Source: Perilla frutescens
Taxonomy: Eukaryota > Streptophyta > Magnoliopsida > Lamiales > Lamiaceae
Direction of reading: 5' to 3'
Length of the DNA: 64,000 nt
Assembly (NCBI GenBank): GCA_026008535.1
Contig: BRKX01000006.1
Coordinates: 1,696,501-1,760,500, forward strand
In this document: in pieces, positions 22,659-34,459 of the stretch
How positions within the stretch are numbered: position 1 is the first letter of the stretch
Layout of the letters: the number at the start of each line of letters is the position of its first letter
Program-made: the position numbers and the translations under genes
The notes under the pieces: generated by a model
Told to the model about the DNA's origin: nothing
Database searches by the model: none
What the model saw: the letters and a program-made list of their open reading frames with translations, nothing else

Positions 22659-22744
22659 AACTCGAGCCTTTTTGTGTAGGTGTCCCGAGGGGATTGATGC
22701 CAACTTTTTCTTATATTTGTGTTTGGGGTGGTCTTATATGTATT

Positions 22745-22951
22745 AGGTGCACCATCAGACGCGTTAATCGGTCAACACGTTGAGTCAGCCTGCAAAAAAA
22801 AAAAGAGTCAAAATCAATATCAACCGCAACACTAAAGAAGTATCACTTGTATCCTTAAAAAGTAACGGCCAGAAAAAAAGGGGAAAAAACGTCAAAATCA
22901 GTATCAATTACAGGTTGATCGGGTCAACGTATTGACCATCTGATATGCACC
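22745..22951. mobile_element. MITE with GGTGCA-ATCAGA ends, copy A
   Basis: The left end AGGTGCACCATCAGACG is matched by the inverse right end CATCTGATATGCACCT. Inside lie GGTCAACACGTTGA and TCAACGTATTGACC, also inverse. About 207 bp, non-coding. A second member lies at 59564-59846. Confidence 0.6.
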
Positions 22952-22959
22952 TAGTGCAC

Positions 22960-24027
22960 GGGAGAATTGCCATTTATGCTTTGATTTGTGTGACTAAGAT
23001 GATAAATTTGAGACCTAATTTTTCTATACATTTTTCAATTTGATAGTCATCCCTTTAATATTATGAATGTCTATTCGAGCTTAATTAAATCGTGGGTTTT
23101 TACGGTTCATGTAGTAGTTGCGAGGAAAACATTAATTGGTATTAATTAATCTTGATCATCATTGCTGTATTTTATTTCCTTTTTTTTCCTTTTTTTTTTG
23201 TCTCAGCACAGAGAAATGATTTTTTTTTTGTTATCTTAAATTCTTCATTAGATTTAATTTTATATCTCACACGATCATGGATTTTTTTTTCTTGTATCAA
23301 TAAAATATTAAAATAAATAACTCAAAAAATTGGAAAATAAGTTGTTTTATAGTTTTCTTTAATGGGACCTATCTTGGGCCAATGGCATATGGACCACGCA
23401 AATTATTACCGAAGATAAATGTTCTCTTTTTCGGTAAACTCCAAGAAAAATGTTACAATATACTATACTTACATATAAGGGAAAGGACTACATAGACTCA
23501 TCAACTAAAATGACAAAAAAGGACAAGAGTTATTTTTATTTTATTTTATTTTTTGGGACAAGAGTTTGCAACTGTAAAGATTGTTTAGACTAAATTGTTC
23601 GGACATAACTTAGTTGGTGCGAAGACGAGTTAAAATGACGTGATTGAGTCTTGCTAGGATGTAGGGACAATAGTTTGCTATTAGATTCCTCATATAATTT
23701 AACGTAGTGAAGACTCTTCTCAATTGAACCGTCTCATATGATTTCTCTGATGCAATTTGTGTCTCGTATGTTGTGGGTTATTGTATACGAGCGGAGTATT
23801 GTTCTGAGTGGATCAAGTTGGTGGAGTATGCGATCTTAAGTTCACCCGGCTAGAACGATTACCTGTCTCGTGAGACGTGTACTTAGTTGGTTAAACCAAC
23901 CCTATTTATCTATAGATTATTAGCTATATATTTAAACGATTATACTTGTTAATGAACTCCTAATATTTGATTAATGAGCTAGTTGCATTGATTGTGTTAA
24001 TTACTCAATCTTGTTGGTATGTATACA
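22960..24027. other. Intergenic DNA without recognised features
   Basis: AT-rich sequence with poly-T runs near 23175-23235. I found no exons, RNA genes or element termini here. Confidence 0.4.
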
Positions 24028-24168
24028 AGATTCTTTATTTCAATTTGATGTTTCATCTGATATTCCAACTATGGATTCATGACATGTGTATTTAAAAAAT
24101 TAAATGCACATATCATGAATCAAATAATTGGAATATAAGATGAAACACCGAACTCAAATAGAGGATCT
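24028..24168. repeat. Foldback hairpin with arms of about 65 bp
   Basis: The left arm begins AGATTCTTTATTTCAATTTG and contains GTTTCATCTGATATTCCAA; the right arm returns as TTGGAATATAAGATGAAAC and ends CAAATAGAGGATCT. The loop is only about 10 bases around AAAAAATT. The arms match imperfectly, as in MITE-derived hairpins or young miRNA-like loci. No target duplication was settled. Confidence 0.65.
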
Positions 24169-24548
24169 CATCCGACATAATTAAAGGATATTCATAATAA
24201 TTTTATTCACTCACAAAATAGTATTATGTCAAACAGTTCTATCGATGTAAGGTCTTAAAAGATAATTCAGTTATTAATTCGAAGAAACTTGAAATATGAA
24301 AATTATCAGTTTATGACCTAAATAGTTGATACCATCAATCTAAGATTCTAGAAATCATGCATTTTTTTGTTATTATTTATAATACATTCTTTATTAAAAG
24401 TTACTAGATGATCAATGAAGAAATTTTCATTCAAAATTAATATTAAAATAATCAAAATACACAAATTTGATGGCATCTTGGATAGTTTCAACCAATCGTT
24501 TCGGGGCTTTAAATCGATAAAACTTCAAATAATTTTATATATATCTAA

Positions 24549-24705
24549 AAACCACCAACACCACTAGGTGTGAGCCTATTACATCTGGCCTGCCAAGTAT
24601 GGTTTACCTCCTCTGTATAGATTTGCAGGCTACTACACAGGGGCGAGATTTACCCAGTGCGCACCACAGTAGCAGCTGCGGGTTACCCTCGACATCCAAA
24701 CAAAA
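24549..24705 (+). mobile_element. 5'-truncated tRNA-derived SINE
   Basis: It starts at ACCACCAACACCACTAGGTG and ends GGTTACCCTCGACAT followed by an A-rich tail (AAACAAAAAAAAAC). It therefore matches the body of the SINE at 22440-22658 in the opposite orientation. The A and B boxes are missing, as expected for incomplete reverse transcription. Confidence 0.75.
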
Positions 24706-25385
24706 AAAAACATCGACGATGAATTTTCAAGATTTACTTAACAAATTTAATATAAATTATATCATAAATTTAATACTTTCTTTCATGAATGTATCGTAAT
24801 ATATACTTGTAAAGAAAAATTAAAGTTTGTGCAATAGAAATATCAGTAAAATTGATGAAGTACAATTTATTTATTTATTTTCTCAAATCTTCTAGAAGTT
24901 TCATCATTAGCAATTAGCAAAGATGCCAATTAAGTTGAAGTATCAACTTTAAATCAGAAGTAAAAAAGAGCAAGATCAAAACTTTGCTTAATTACCACTG
25001 TAATTATTCAAATTAAGATAATATAATTATCTTTTTTAGACCTCATAAATTAATTAAATTTAATTTTTTAAAAAAACCTTTAGCTGTTAATAGCTAATAC
25101 AGCATGCATGCCCCATGATGTTGCAAGTGCCAGCTAACCCACCACTATCATGGAACAGTTCAAAGTTACAACTGTTACTAATAATTCAATTATTTCTAAT
25201 TAATATTTAACTCCCACTGCATTTATCAACCCTAATTTGCGGCTAAACAAGCCCTAATTAAGCTTTCGTTACAAATTAACATTAGCAAATTAACCACACC
25301 AAATGCTCACATTTCTTAATTAAAGCAAATGAAACCATCTATTCAACTTGTGTCTCATTTTGATTTTTATTAGATTCTCATTAAA
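24706..25385. other. Intergenic DNA without recognised features
   Basis: AT-rich DNA with no supported gene, RNA or complete element. Confidence 0.4.
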
Positions 25386-25389
25386 TTTT

Positions 25390-25690
25390 TTAATTCAATT
25401 TCAATTTATTTTGATCTAATTTAAATTTATAATTATTATTTAGGGTTTATTCCACTCAATTAGAGTTTTGTATTCATTTTTTATTTTTTATAGTTAATAT
25501 AGTTGATTACTGTGGTTGACTATTCCAAAGTTAGGTTATATAAATTTTTTAAAATTTTAATTTTTAGCAATAAGTGTTAATTATGAAATATTTGGTTATA
25601 CTACAATAAATTTTGTTTTTGTAATAAATATTTTTAAAATATTAAATTTGATAGTGGGACAGAATGATGAGATATGAAGTGTGCACTAGA
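25390..25690 (+). repeat. Dispersed AT-rich repeat, copy 2 of 3
   Basis: It aligns with 2210-2480 over nearly the whole length, sharing TTATAATTATTATTTA, TAGTTAATATAGTTGATTA and the TTTTTAAAATATTAAATTT end followed by ATAGTGGGACA. No ends or coding capacity were recognised. Confidence 0.5.
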
Positions 25691-25769
25691 GGATTTTGTC
25701 TCATTTCTTTAACTCTATTTTCTTTTCTTTTCAATATTGTTCCAGCATGAATGGCTAAATAACTACACT

Positions 25770-26255
25770 TAGGGCTACAAATGAACATAACCACTCGCGA
25801 GCAATTCGGAACCCGACTCGAAAAAAACTCGTTCAAAGTTCCTACGTTTTCTAAACGAGTTGAGCTCGAGCTTTGAACCGGGCTCTATAAAATTATTGAG
25901 CTAAGCTCGAACAGAGTAGCATTCGGCTCGCTCAACTCACTATGTTCAAACTTGAGCTTAATTGAACTTGTTCATGAATGTTATAAATACTTCAAATGGA
26001 TACATATATAAGCTCTTTTTTTGAGCTCGAGTTCGAATATATAAATTAAACAAGTCTTTTTTATAGAGCATTCGAGCTCGAGCTTGATTAGTAAATTTTT
26101 GAGCATTTCACAAGGTGACCTCGAGTCGAATTCGAATATGATAAATATTTATCGAGCCGATCTTGAACAAGAGAAAAAAAAAAGCTCAAATCGACTTCAA
26201 GCCGAGCTCAAACTTAAATATTCTTTAACGAGCCTAGCTCGAACATCCTGTGATA
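25770..26255. mobile_element. Truncated non-autonomous hAT-like element (GAGCTCGAG-rich)
   Basis: The left end TAGGGCTACAAATGAAC resembles hAT termini. The body is filled with GAGCTCGAG and GCTCGAAC words and aligns in order with the intact element at 52511-53000 (for example CATGAATGTTATAAATA and a TTATCGAGCCGA block). The matching right terminus is missing. The open frame at 26084-26356 lies mostly inside it and is not a gene. Confidence 0.6.
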
Positions 26256-26532
26256 TTCGTCCTCTTCCTTCATTTTTTCCCTTGTTTCTTTTTCGAACTC
26301 AGAGATATAAGGGAAATATACAGCTGGGGAAAGATTATTCAACGACTCTCAAATAAAGTAGGTTAATTAGGTGTATATATATATATATATGTTGCATACA
26401 CGAATCTAGTTAATTAGTGGTTAGACACACAAATGTTCATTTATTTCCACAGTTCTTCATGTTCTTCTCAATCATGCAAATGCCCTCTTTTTAAGGCAAA
26501 TTTTGATTTTTATATATATATATATATATATA

Positions 26533-28728
26533 TTAATCTTGTTGAGCTGCAGTTATAACAAGCTCTTGTATCTTGTCCAAAACCTCAGCAACGGTGGGCC
26601 TCTCATCGGCGTCAACCGCCACGCATTTGAGAGAGACATTGAGCAGCGGGAAAGCAAACATTCCGGCGTCGGCGGAGACTTCACCGTCGAAGACCTCCCC
26701 CGTCCATTCCTCCCTCACCACCGACCTCACCCACCGCGGAAGCTCCGCCACACCGCCGCTCTTCTCCACGAACCTCCCGGTCAGCAGCTCCAGCAGAATC
26801 ACTCCGAAACTATAGACATCGCCCTTCTCCGACACCGTCTTCTCCGGCGCCGCGTATCCCTTCATGGACAGGTCACAAGGCCCCGCCGCCGCGTTCACGA
26901 ACTTCGCGTACCCGTACTCGCTGATCAACGGCTCATATTCATCGCCCAGCACGATGTTCGACGGCTTGATGATCCCGTGAGGGATGACGTCATCATTCCG
27001 GTGTATGAAAGCTAAGCCGCGTGCTATCCCGGCTGCTATCGACAGCCGGAGCTTCCATGGGAATGCCCTTTTCCCTTCTACATAGTCTGCATTAAAATTA
27101 CTTATGAAAATATATCGATCAATCGCATATACCCTCGAGTAGCGGTTGCAGGTTTTTTCGTCCTGAAAAATAAAATAGTAAATTACACTTTGATGCCTAC
27201 ATTTTGAGGTCTTTATCAAAAAATCCCAACTCTTTTTACATTAACGAAACATTACTAATTATTTTTTCAAAATTTTTGCAAATCTAACATTTGGTCAATT
27301 TTTCCGATCCAAAATTCGCACATAGGATTTCCTATTACACTCTTCGTATTACATTTCATGTTGCATTTTCAAATCATGTATTTTTCTCGTATATTTATTT
27401 CCTTCATTTTTTTTATCATTTAGTTTAATTTTACATTTTTTTTAGAATTCACGACAACCAATTAAGATATATGATTATTTTTTTAATATTTAATTATCAA
27501 TTTTCAATTCATGATTTAATATTATGGTTGATTATTTCAAAATTTAATTTTGTGAATTTTTAAATTCATTGTTATTGATAAATGTTGATTATGACTATAT
27601 ATGTTATAACTAATTTTTTTACTTCATAATAAATATTTTTTAAATCATAAATTTAATAGTAAAGCACAGAGAGTGAAACACGAAGAACAGGGAATTTGAA
27701 CCTCAAAAATCTTACTAATTGATCGTATTTTAAGACTTATTAATCGGAGGATATGTTTTTACGTGGCTGATGAAATAGAAATATTAAAATACAATCAATT
27801 ATGTACGATTTGCGGGCAGAAAAACTGATCAAATGTTAGATTTGCAATTTTTTTGAAAGAACGAGTACTGTTTTGTAAAATTTTAAGAAGCGGGCTAGTT
27901 ATCTTTGAATAAGAACTCAGAACATAGGTATTAAAGTGTAATTTCCCCGAGAAAAAAAAAAAACAACCTAGAAATGTACTTAAATATATACTTACTTTGG
28001 AAGAGATTTAGCAAGCTCCCATTTGTTTGAAATTTGTAGATGAGGAGCTTTTCATGGAGGGTATTATTGTAGGAAACAAGAGGGAGAATGTTGGGGTGCC
28101 TCAAGCTCCCCACCTTCCTCATTGTGAGCCCAAACTCCTCAAAAGAGACCTTCAATCTCCTCAGTCTCTTCACGGCGTAAACGGCGTCGTTCTTGTGCTT
28201 GAGGTGGACGACGTATAGGCTGCTGCAGAATCCATGGCTGCGCATGTCGGCCACGCCTTCTAGAAGCTCCTCCAATTTGAACCGCTCCTCCTCCTTCTCG
28301 ACGAAAAACACCAGCTCCGACGGCGTCTCCACCGCCTCCTCTCCCACATCTTTGATCGGAGATTGGTCGTGGTCGTGGTCGTGGTGGTGTTCACTTGATT
28401 CGGGAGCGCACGATTTCAGGAAAAAAGCAACCATGAAAACGAAGGCAACTCCGAGAGTGAAAAGAGTCCATACTTCCCATGTTTTCAAACTAGGTTTATT
28501 ATCATGCTTTGACGTCTCTTCTTCTTCCTCTTTTTGTATCGAGTTCGAGTTCGGGCCAAGACGAGTTAGATACTTATGGGAGAAGTGGAGTCTCGTGAGC
28601 CCTTTTAGCTTGATGGTAGAATTAAGGTGTGCTAGGTTGCTTGTGGCTTGAATGAAATTGGCAATTAGAAAAATGGATGCTAACCACACTAGAAATGACC
28701 TCATAATCTTGATTAAGCTAGCAATCAT
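26533..28728 (-). CDS. Receptor-like pseudokinase lacking an LRR ectodomain
   Basis: Two exons, 28728-27996 and 27086-26533 (donor CCAAA|GTAAGT, acceptor TGCAG|ACTATG), give 428 aa. I start at the first ATG in frame; a second Met at residue 9 is possible. Residues about 10-30 are a signal peptide, followed by only about 50 extracellular residues and one membrane helix (about 86-104). The cytoplasmic part resembles LRR-III or PRK-type receptor kinases. The beta-3 lysine is kept (YAVKRL, K187). The catalytic loop, however, reads HGIIKPSN (281-288) in place of HRD, and the DFG position reads EYG (301-303). It should therefore signal as a scaffold and not phosphorylate. APE-like and DVYSFGVILLELLTGR motifs are intact. 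The intron carries an inverted-repeat element. A true gene is likely, but the exact orthologue is not identified. Confidence 0.85.
27178..27948. mobile_element. Inverted-repeat element inside the pseudokinase intron
   Basis: Left end GTAAATTACACTTTGATGCC; right end GGTATTAAAGTGTAATTTCC, inverse. The word AAATCTAACATTTGGTCA in the left arm returns as TGATCAAATGTTAGATTTG in the right. At about 770 bp it fills most of the 909-bp intron. Its middle resembles the dispersed repeat at 2210-2480, so one element may sit within another. Confidence 0.6.
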
Positions 28729-28744
28729 GTGTTTTGTAATCAAG

Positions 28745-29519
28745 TTTATATAATTTGAGTATAATTGTGCATGATGATACTACATATATACATACATATA
28801 CATATATGTATATATATCTCGTTGTTTTCAATCTAACTTATGTTATCGTCCCATAAAACAAGCATATAAAATGGAATGAGACAAAAAGGTGAACAAAGCT
28901 GCCGCTTCCTCGAGCATCGATTTAAGCCATCGAGTAAGTTTGGTGTGATAGAGTTAAGCTTGAATGTCCCCTTCTAAATTGTAACCACATATACTTGGTA
29001 GCATAGGTGGTTAATTTGCTCACTCAAACATGTATAAATGTTACCAATACCTTTTTCGGGCAGATCAGATCTTTTTGTGTCGATTTATGTTACATGTCCT
29101 TCTTGTGCCACAACTTTTTTTTTTTTAATGTAACTTGGTTGGAGAATGATGAATTCTAAATAAAAATTTAATGTTAAACTAAATTATAATAAATTGAAAA
29201 AAATAAAGTTTGGCCCAGAGAATGTAACTGAGAATTATTATCACAAGGATCTAAAATCCCTTTGGGGTCACACTCAAGCCAAAGAGATGAACACAAATTA
29301 TATATATACATACATATAATATGTGTGTGTGTGTTTGTGTAATTTTTTATTTTATTCTATTGTAAGTGGGCCATAACCGGCCTCGGCCGGTGAATCGGAC
29401 TATCGGCTTACTTAAATGAAGTTGGGCTCAACTTGACTAGGCAAAGGGTGCAGGGCTTGCATGCCCAGCCCAAATTGACAACAAATTTCAGTGTAGAGAG
29501 ATAAAAAAAACCTTGATTC

Positions 29520-29559
<40 letters not shown>

Positions 29560-30135
29560 CTATTATTTTTTTGGGGAAACTAAGCACGGTCAAAATTGAA
29601 TAATCTACTAATAGAATATGGAAGGTTAGCTTGAGTATAGAACTAACTTAATTTGGAAAAGTTAAGAGATGGATGAGAAAAGCGCAACACGTTAAAGCAA
29701 ACCTAATTACTGCAACAAAATGTAATAATTAATCGGTTCCATGTTAAGTATCACATTATTATTATTATCAATACACGTTATGTCACTTCATGTATTTATG
29801 ATAGCGAAATATGAAACATAGTAATATATAAAAATGCATAAGAAAAGCTTACTTGGTAATTAATGGGGTCCCCATCGTTTTAGTAGCCGTTGTAGAATGA
29901 ATAGAAAAAAGAAAAATCAAAATACAAGTTGGAGTGAGATGGGCGACTTTTGCCCTTTTCAACGGGGCCGAAAGGAGCAAACTGCCCCACCACGCCACCC
30001 CATTTTCTCTTTATAAATAATACTTTTTCCAACCTTCGTTAAATTGTCTTTTAACAGCCGCTCCCACCGCGTCATGTTTTCCTTTTCACGCCAACACAAC
30101 ACAATTTGCCCATTTCTTCCTCTCAAAGGCTCTCT

Positions 30136-30160
<25 letters not shown>
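28745..30160. other. Intergenic DNA between pseudokinase and WNK11 genes
   Basis: It includes the presumed promoter of the pseudokinase (right to left). It also has a TA dinucleotide run at about 29522-29556 and a pyrimidine (TC)n tract at 30130-30157. No exon or RNA gene was recognised. The WNK11 3' UTR probably enters from the right. Confidence 0.45.
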
Positions 30161-30166
<6 letters not shown>

Positions 30167-30448
30167 AAATTTATTTATTAGTATTAGTATCAAAATATGC
30201 GTTGGCTATCCAAAATGTACAATTCATTCAAATCATCAGCACATTCAAACTCTCTATTTACATATACCCAACACCAGATAATCCTATTTTCCTGGCCTTG
30301 GGTGTCAATCAAAAACCAAACAACAAAACAACAAAGAACATCAAAATTGTCAAACCACAATCAAGGTGCCCTTTCCCAAATTCGACTAAAAAAAATTTAA
30401 AAAAAAATCACCATCCCTAAGAAAATTACATCAATCACCTTTTCTACT

Positions 30449-31522
30449 CTACTCATCAGCATTTTCGTCGTCGTCGTCATCATAAATTCCATCAAAAAAG
30501 GGGTCCTTGAGGAGATTGGCCGCAGACGGCCTAGCCCTCGGCTGAGCTAGACACTTCTCGATGAATTCTAGTACCTCGGGGTCCTTCACCTTCTTCATGG
30601 CTTCAGGCCGGATCCCGGATATCACCTTCTTGTATATCTTGGCAATGTTTTCGCACTCGCTGTATGGTAGCTCTAGAGTCACCATCTCGAGCAAGCACAT
30701 GCCAAATGAATATATATCTATCAGCTCCGTGTAGTCCTCGTCGTATAGTTCGGGTGCCATGAACTCCGGTGTCCCTATCATCGAATGAGCCAAGTGACTT
30801 CTCCCAACTGTAACTGCCAATCCGAAATCACCAATTTTAACCTATATATGAATCAATTAGATGAAAATAATCAACACCATATCCCACTAGTTCAAACCAG
30901 CTTCAAAAGGCCAATCACAAGTCACATTGTATTCTAATCCACCATGATCAGTAAAGCCTCGGACATTGCAAATTAGACATTAAAACTACCAAAACTACGA
31001 AAGAAAGTAGATGAGTACCTGGCCGATGTTGCCATTGATGAAGATATTACTGCAGTTGAGATCTCTGTGAATAATACAAGGCTCGTGAGTGTGCAAATAG
31101 TCCAAGCCCTTGAGTATCTGCCTCGACCAATTCTTCAAAGCTTTTGTCGAGACGTGCCTGTGCTTCTTCCTGTACTCCCTCAAATTCCCCGAAGTGCAAA
31201 CCTCGGTGATGAAATTCAGCGTGTTCCTCCTATCATCCCGCCACACTGAGTACAAGGAGATAATATTCTTGCTATCCAACTTCCCCAGCAACCCAACCTC
31301 GGAATTCAACCGGTTAATCATAGCTTCATCACCCTCGAAGTTGCGTAATTTAACTTGGTTCCACGCCACCTCTATGCCTTCTTCTTGATCAAACGCCCTG
31401 TACACTTTCTTCACGGCCCCTGACCCCAGAAGCTCACCGTACCGGCCATAACGGCCGGTCGGATCAACCTCCACGAATGCTTCCCTTTCTCTATCTTCCA
31501 TATCATTTCCCATACTAGGCAT
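30449..31522 (-). CDS. WNK11: WNK-family protein kinase, WNK11 type
   Basis: Two exons, 31522-31019 and 30841-30449 (CAG|GTACTC, TATAG|GTTAAA), give 298 aa, a short WNK of the WNK11 kind. The start ATG sits directly at an acceptor (TTTCAG|ATG), so the leader contains an intron. As in all WNKs, the beta-3 lysine is absent (VAWNQV, residues 52-57) and the lysine lies in the glycine loop instead (SGAVKKV, K38 or K39). Catalytic loop HRDLNCSN (152-159), DFG at 173-175, and GTPEFMAPE in the activation segment all look competent. The C-terminus is a short acidic tail (DDDDDENADE). The plant family acts in flowering time, clock and stress signalling. It matches Arabidopsis At5g55560 as I recall. Confidence 0.93.
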
Positions 31523-32175
31523 CTGAAACCAATCACACAAAATCCAAAAATTACATGGAGAAATCACTACTGTTAAACTTCAAACCACACATTATCAAAT
31601 AGATTAATCTCATCCATTCAATCTGGCAAATCCATACCATATGGCGAAATCACTACAGTTAAATTTCAAATTACACATTATCATCAAACAGATTATTAAT
31701 CTTATCCATTCATACTTTTAAGATTTTCAAATTCTACATATCAAACAGGTGAATCTCATCCATACCGCGAAATCACTACTATTAAATTTCAAATAACAAA
31801 CATCAAACAGATTAATTAATCTCATCCATGCAAATCAGTACTGTCAAATTTCACCGACACAGAAGTTGCTGCGGGCGCAATCATTTCATCAAACGAACTA
31901 TTTCTCCGCCCTAACAATTGAACAACGCGATAAATCTTTTCATCTCGATTCTCAACAAAAACAACCAAATACGCAATTCTCTTGTAAATTGCACAATTCT
32001 AACATCACGGTAGAAAAAGTAAGGCGCAGAATTTACCATACGCGATTTATCGGCGGAAATGGCAATAGAATTCCTCGCCGGCGAAGGAAGAAAAAGCCGC
32101 GCTGCTTGACCTCAACTGCTGAAACGAAGCTAAAGGCAAAAGTCAGAACTGCGGGGGCTGAGGTATATATAGGTA
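31523..32175 (-). other. 5' leader and leader intron of the WNK11 gene
   Basis: The acceptor TTGGTTTCAG abuts the start codon. A matching donor, TATG|GTAAATT near 32035, would give an intron of about 510 bp and a first non-coding exon near 32036-32160. Repeated CATCAAACAGATTAAT-like words between about 31590 and 31830 suggest small internal duplications in the intron. Confidence 0.5.
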
Positions 32176-32510
32176 TTTCGGGGTTTTTTTTACCTTTACC
32201 CGGTCACGTGAATTTTTTTGGAAATTAAATAAAGAAAATTCAATTCATAGTTGACTATACTCCTGCTTGGACTAGAATTATACTAAAATTCAAATACTCA
32301 GCCCTTAGGGTTTTTTATTTATTTTTATTTTTTTACTATTATTTTGTGAATATTATGTAATTTACTAGATTTAGTCTCGACAAAATAAAATTGGTGTTGG
32401 TATCCAATATATTGTTTTTTGGATAATATTTTATGTGTGATTCTGTTGTGGTCATCAAATATTATAGAATTAGAATATAAGATGCTACTTAATTATATAT
32501 ATATATACGT

Positions 32511-32546
<36 letters not shown>

Positions 32547-34095
32547 ACACACGTGATAAGATCATAGTTAGTTAAATATGGATCGAGAAGATTTATGTCT
32601 GGATATATGTGTTTTTTTTGTACAATTTTTTTTTTCTGCAATTTGAGTTAAAACAGTTATAGACTATTTTCTACTCGCACGTAAATTAAAAATATTTATG
32701 AAAACAAGAGATTAAAGATAAACTTCCAATGATACCCTTATTTAATATTTATAATTTTTAAAATTAAAGTGATTAGTATTTTAATTTTCAAGAATTAATA
32801 AGGGTGTATTTGTACATTGCTGTGTAAATTAATGCTACTTTTAGTAATAAGACTATATAACTAAGACACCCAAAATAGTAATAGGAATTGTATAGTCGGG
32901 ACGGAGAGAGTACAATTTATTGTTTTATACATATACATATAATTCGATTGGCCGTATGAAATATAAATGACTAAAAACATTTAATTTGCCAATTTACATG
33001 TTTTTTAAGTTTTAATAAATTTTACAATAGTATTAGTTAATAGGAGTTATTTTGGTAAAGCATTGCAAGTAGGATAAGTATCTAAAGATATCAGTGTTAA
33101 AGGTCAAATATTATGATCGTGTTAAAAAAGGAAATATTATATTGGATAAGCTTAAAATACATAGACTTATTTTTAAAAAAATATTATTATAATACATGTC
33201 TATGGATATTATCTGAGTATCACACATGTTTTAATTAATTGTGGGTAAGAACAGTGCATGATGAAATTTTCAACAGCGTGAAATCTTGAAATATTCGTAT
33301 ATATGGCGTTATCAAGTTTTAAACTTTTTTCCTAAAAATCAAATAAAAATGTAAGCTTTTGCAACGTGCAATATATTTTTCTTATTAAAAAAAATTAAAT
33401 GTCAACTAAGTTAGAATTACGGATTAATCCCAGAATTAATCCCACGTTTTTTAATATTATTAGGTATATAATGTATATGTGTTGTATAAATTATTTAATG
33501 AATTTGCTTTTGCCCCCTCCAAATTTAATTAGTGAGATAGTGTTGGTTGGGCTTTGAAAATAAATAGATTGAATCACCATTTGTCATTTATGAGAATTAA
33601 TTGGATAAGGAAAATTGTTTCTTTTATTTAATGTATGATTGATAATTTTTTAGCTAACTCGTTATTAACGTATGCTGAGAAGTAAATTATCGAAAACTTT
33701 GATGCTGAATATTATTGATGATTTTAATGGTACGAAGAAGCTACATGAGCAACTTAAAATGCATAAACATGATAAAGTAAGTTAACATTATTCTTTATAT
33801 TGCTTTAACTATTTAATTTTTTTAAATTTATTGGTTATTTTATGGTAAAACGTGTGATGTGAGATAACAATATGTTCTCTTTTATTTTGCAAAATTGATC
33901 ATATTAGAACAATATTTTACTATGTATCAGAGATTTTGATAATTGGTCGGTCTTTGTTATGGGCAATTTATCTTCATATATATACGTGTCATTTGTTGAA
34001 TACTTCTAAGTAAAATATGCATGTATTGTGAGATAAAATATTATTGATGCATTAACAGTATATATTTGTGTATATATATATACACACATTCATTT
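32176..34095. other. AT-rich intergenic DNA, promoter side of WNK11
   Basis: It contains (TA)n and (CA)n runs near 32490-32555. Near 32880-32911 is a single GTCGGGACGGAGAGAGTA, which looks like one end of a Stowaway-type MITE whose other end is lost. No gene was recognised. Confidence 0.45.
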
Positions 34096-34099
34096 TTTT

Positions 34100-34459
34100 A
34101 TAATTTGGGGCTCCGTCCTTACTTGTTGCCTCGACTAAACCCATACAATGTCCTAGTTCTATTGCGGAGGTTCAGCTAATGCCGTTCTTCATGAGGTTGG
34201 ATTGTACTTGCAAGAACGTCTAGCTCTTTTTGTGGTGTATTCAGATTCATCGTTGGCAATTCGGTTGTTTGCGTATGGAGATAAGTATAGTGAGGCAGAG
34301 CTTCCTCCGTTGGATGAGATAGTTAAACGGGCTTTGTTAGTGATTTTAATAGTATGCTTAGAGAAGTTAATATTTGTTGCTCAAATTCTAACACATTTGC
34401 GACGTGTACTTGGAATAAGATATTCTACACTCGTTGAGGGAGCTCGTATAACTAACTAG
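34100..34459 (+). pseudogene. RNase H-like fragment, probably from a LINE retrotransposon
   Basis: An 85-residue open stretch includes FVVYSDSSLAIRLF, which resembles the DS-containing strand of plant LINE RNase H domains. KLIFVAQILTHLRRVLGI resembles the AN-VAHILA helix near the C-terminus of such domains. The upstream bases also encode AEVQLMPF in another frame, suggesting a frameshift within the AE-AL helix. There is no reverse transcriptase nearby. Identity is inferred from motif resemblance only. Confidence 0.4.

Noticed and set aside
22601..22783. 60-codon frame over the SINE
   Set aside because: It crosses the SINE boundary and its target duplication and looks incidental.
26084..26356. 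90-codon frame
   Set aside because: Mostly inside the truncated hAT element; composition reflects its GCTCGA repeats.
26503..27015. 170-codon His/Arg/Pro-rich frame on the plus strand
   Set aside because: It is opposite the pseudokinase second exon and starts in a TA microsatellite.
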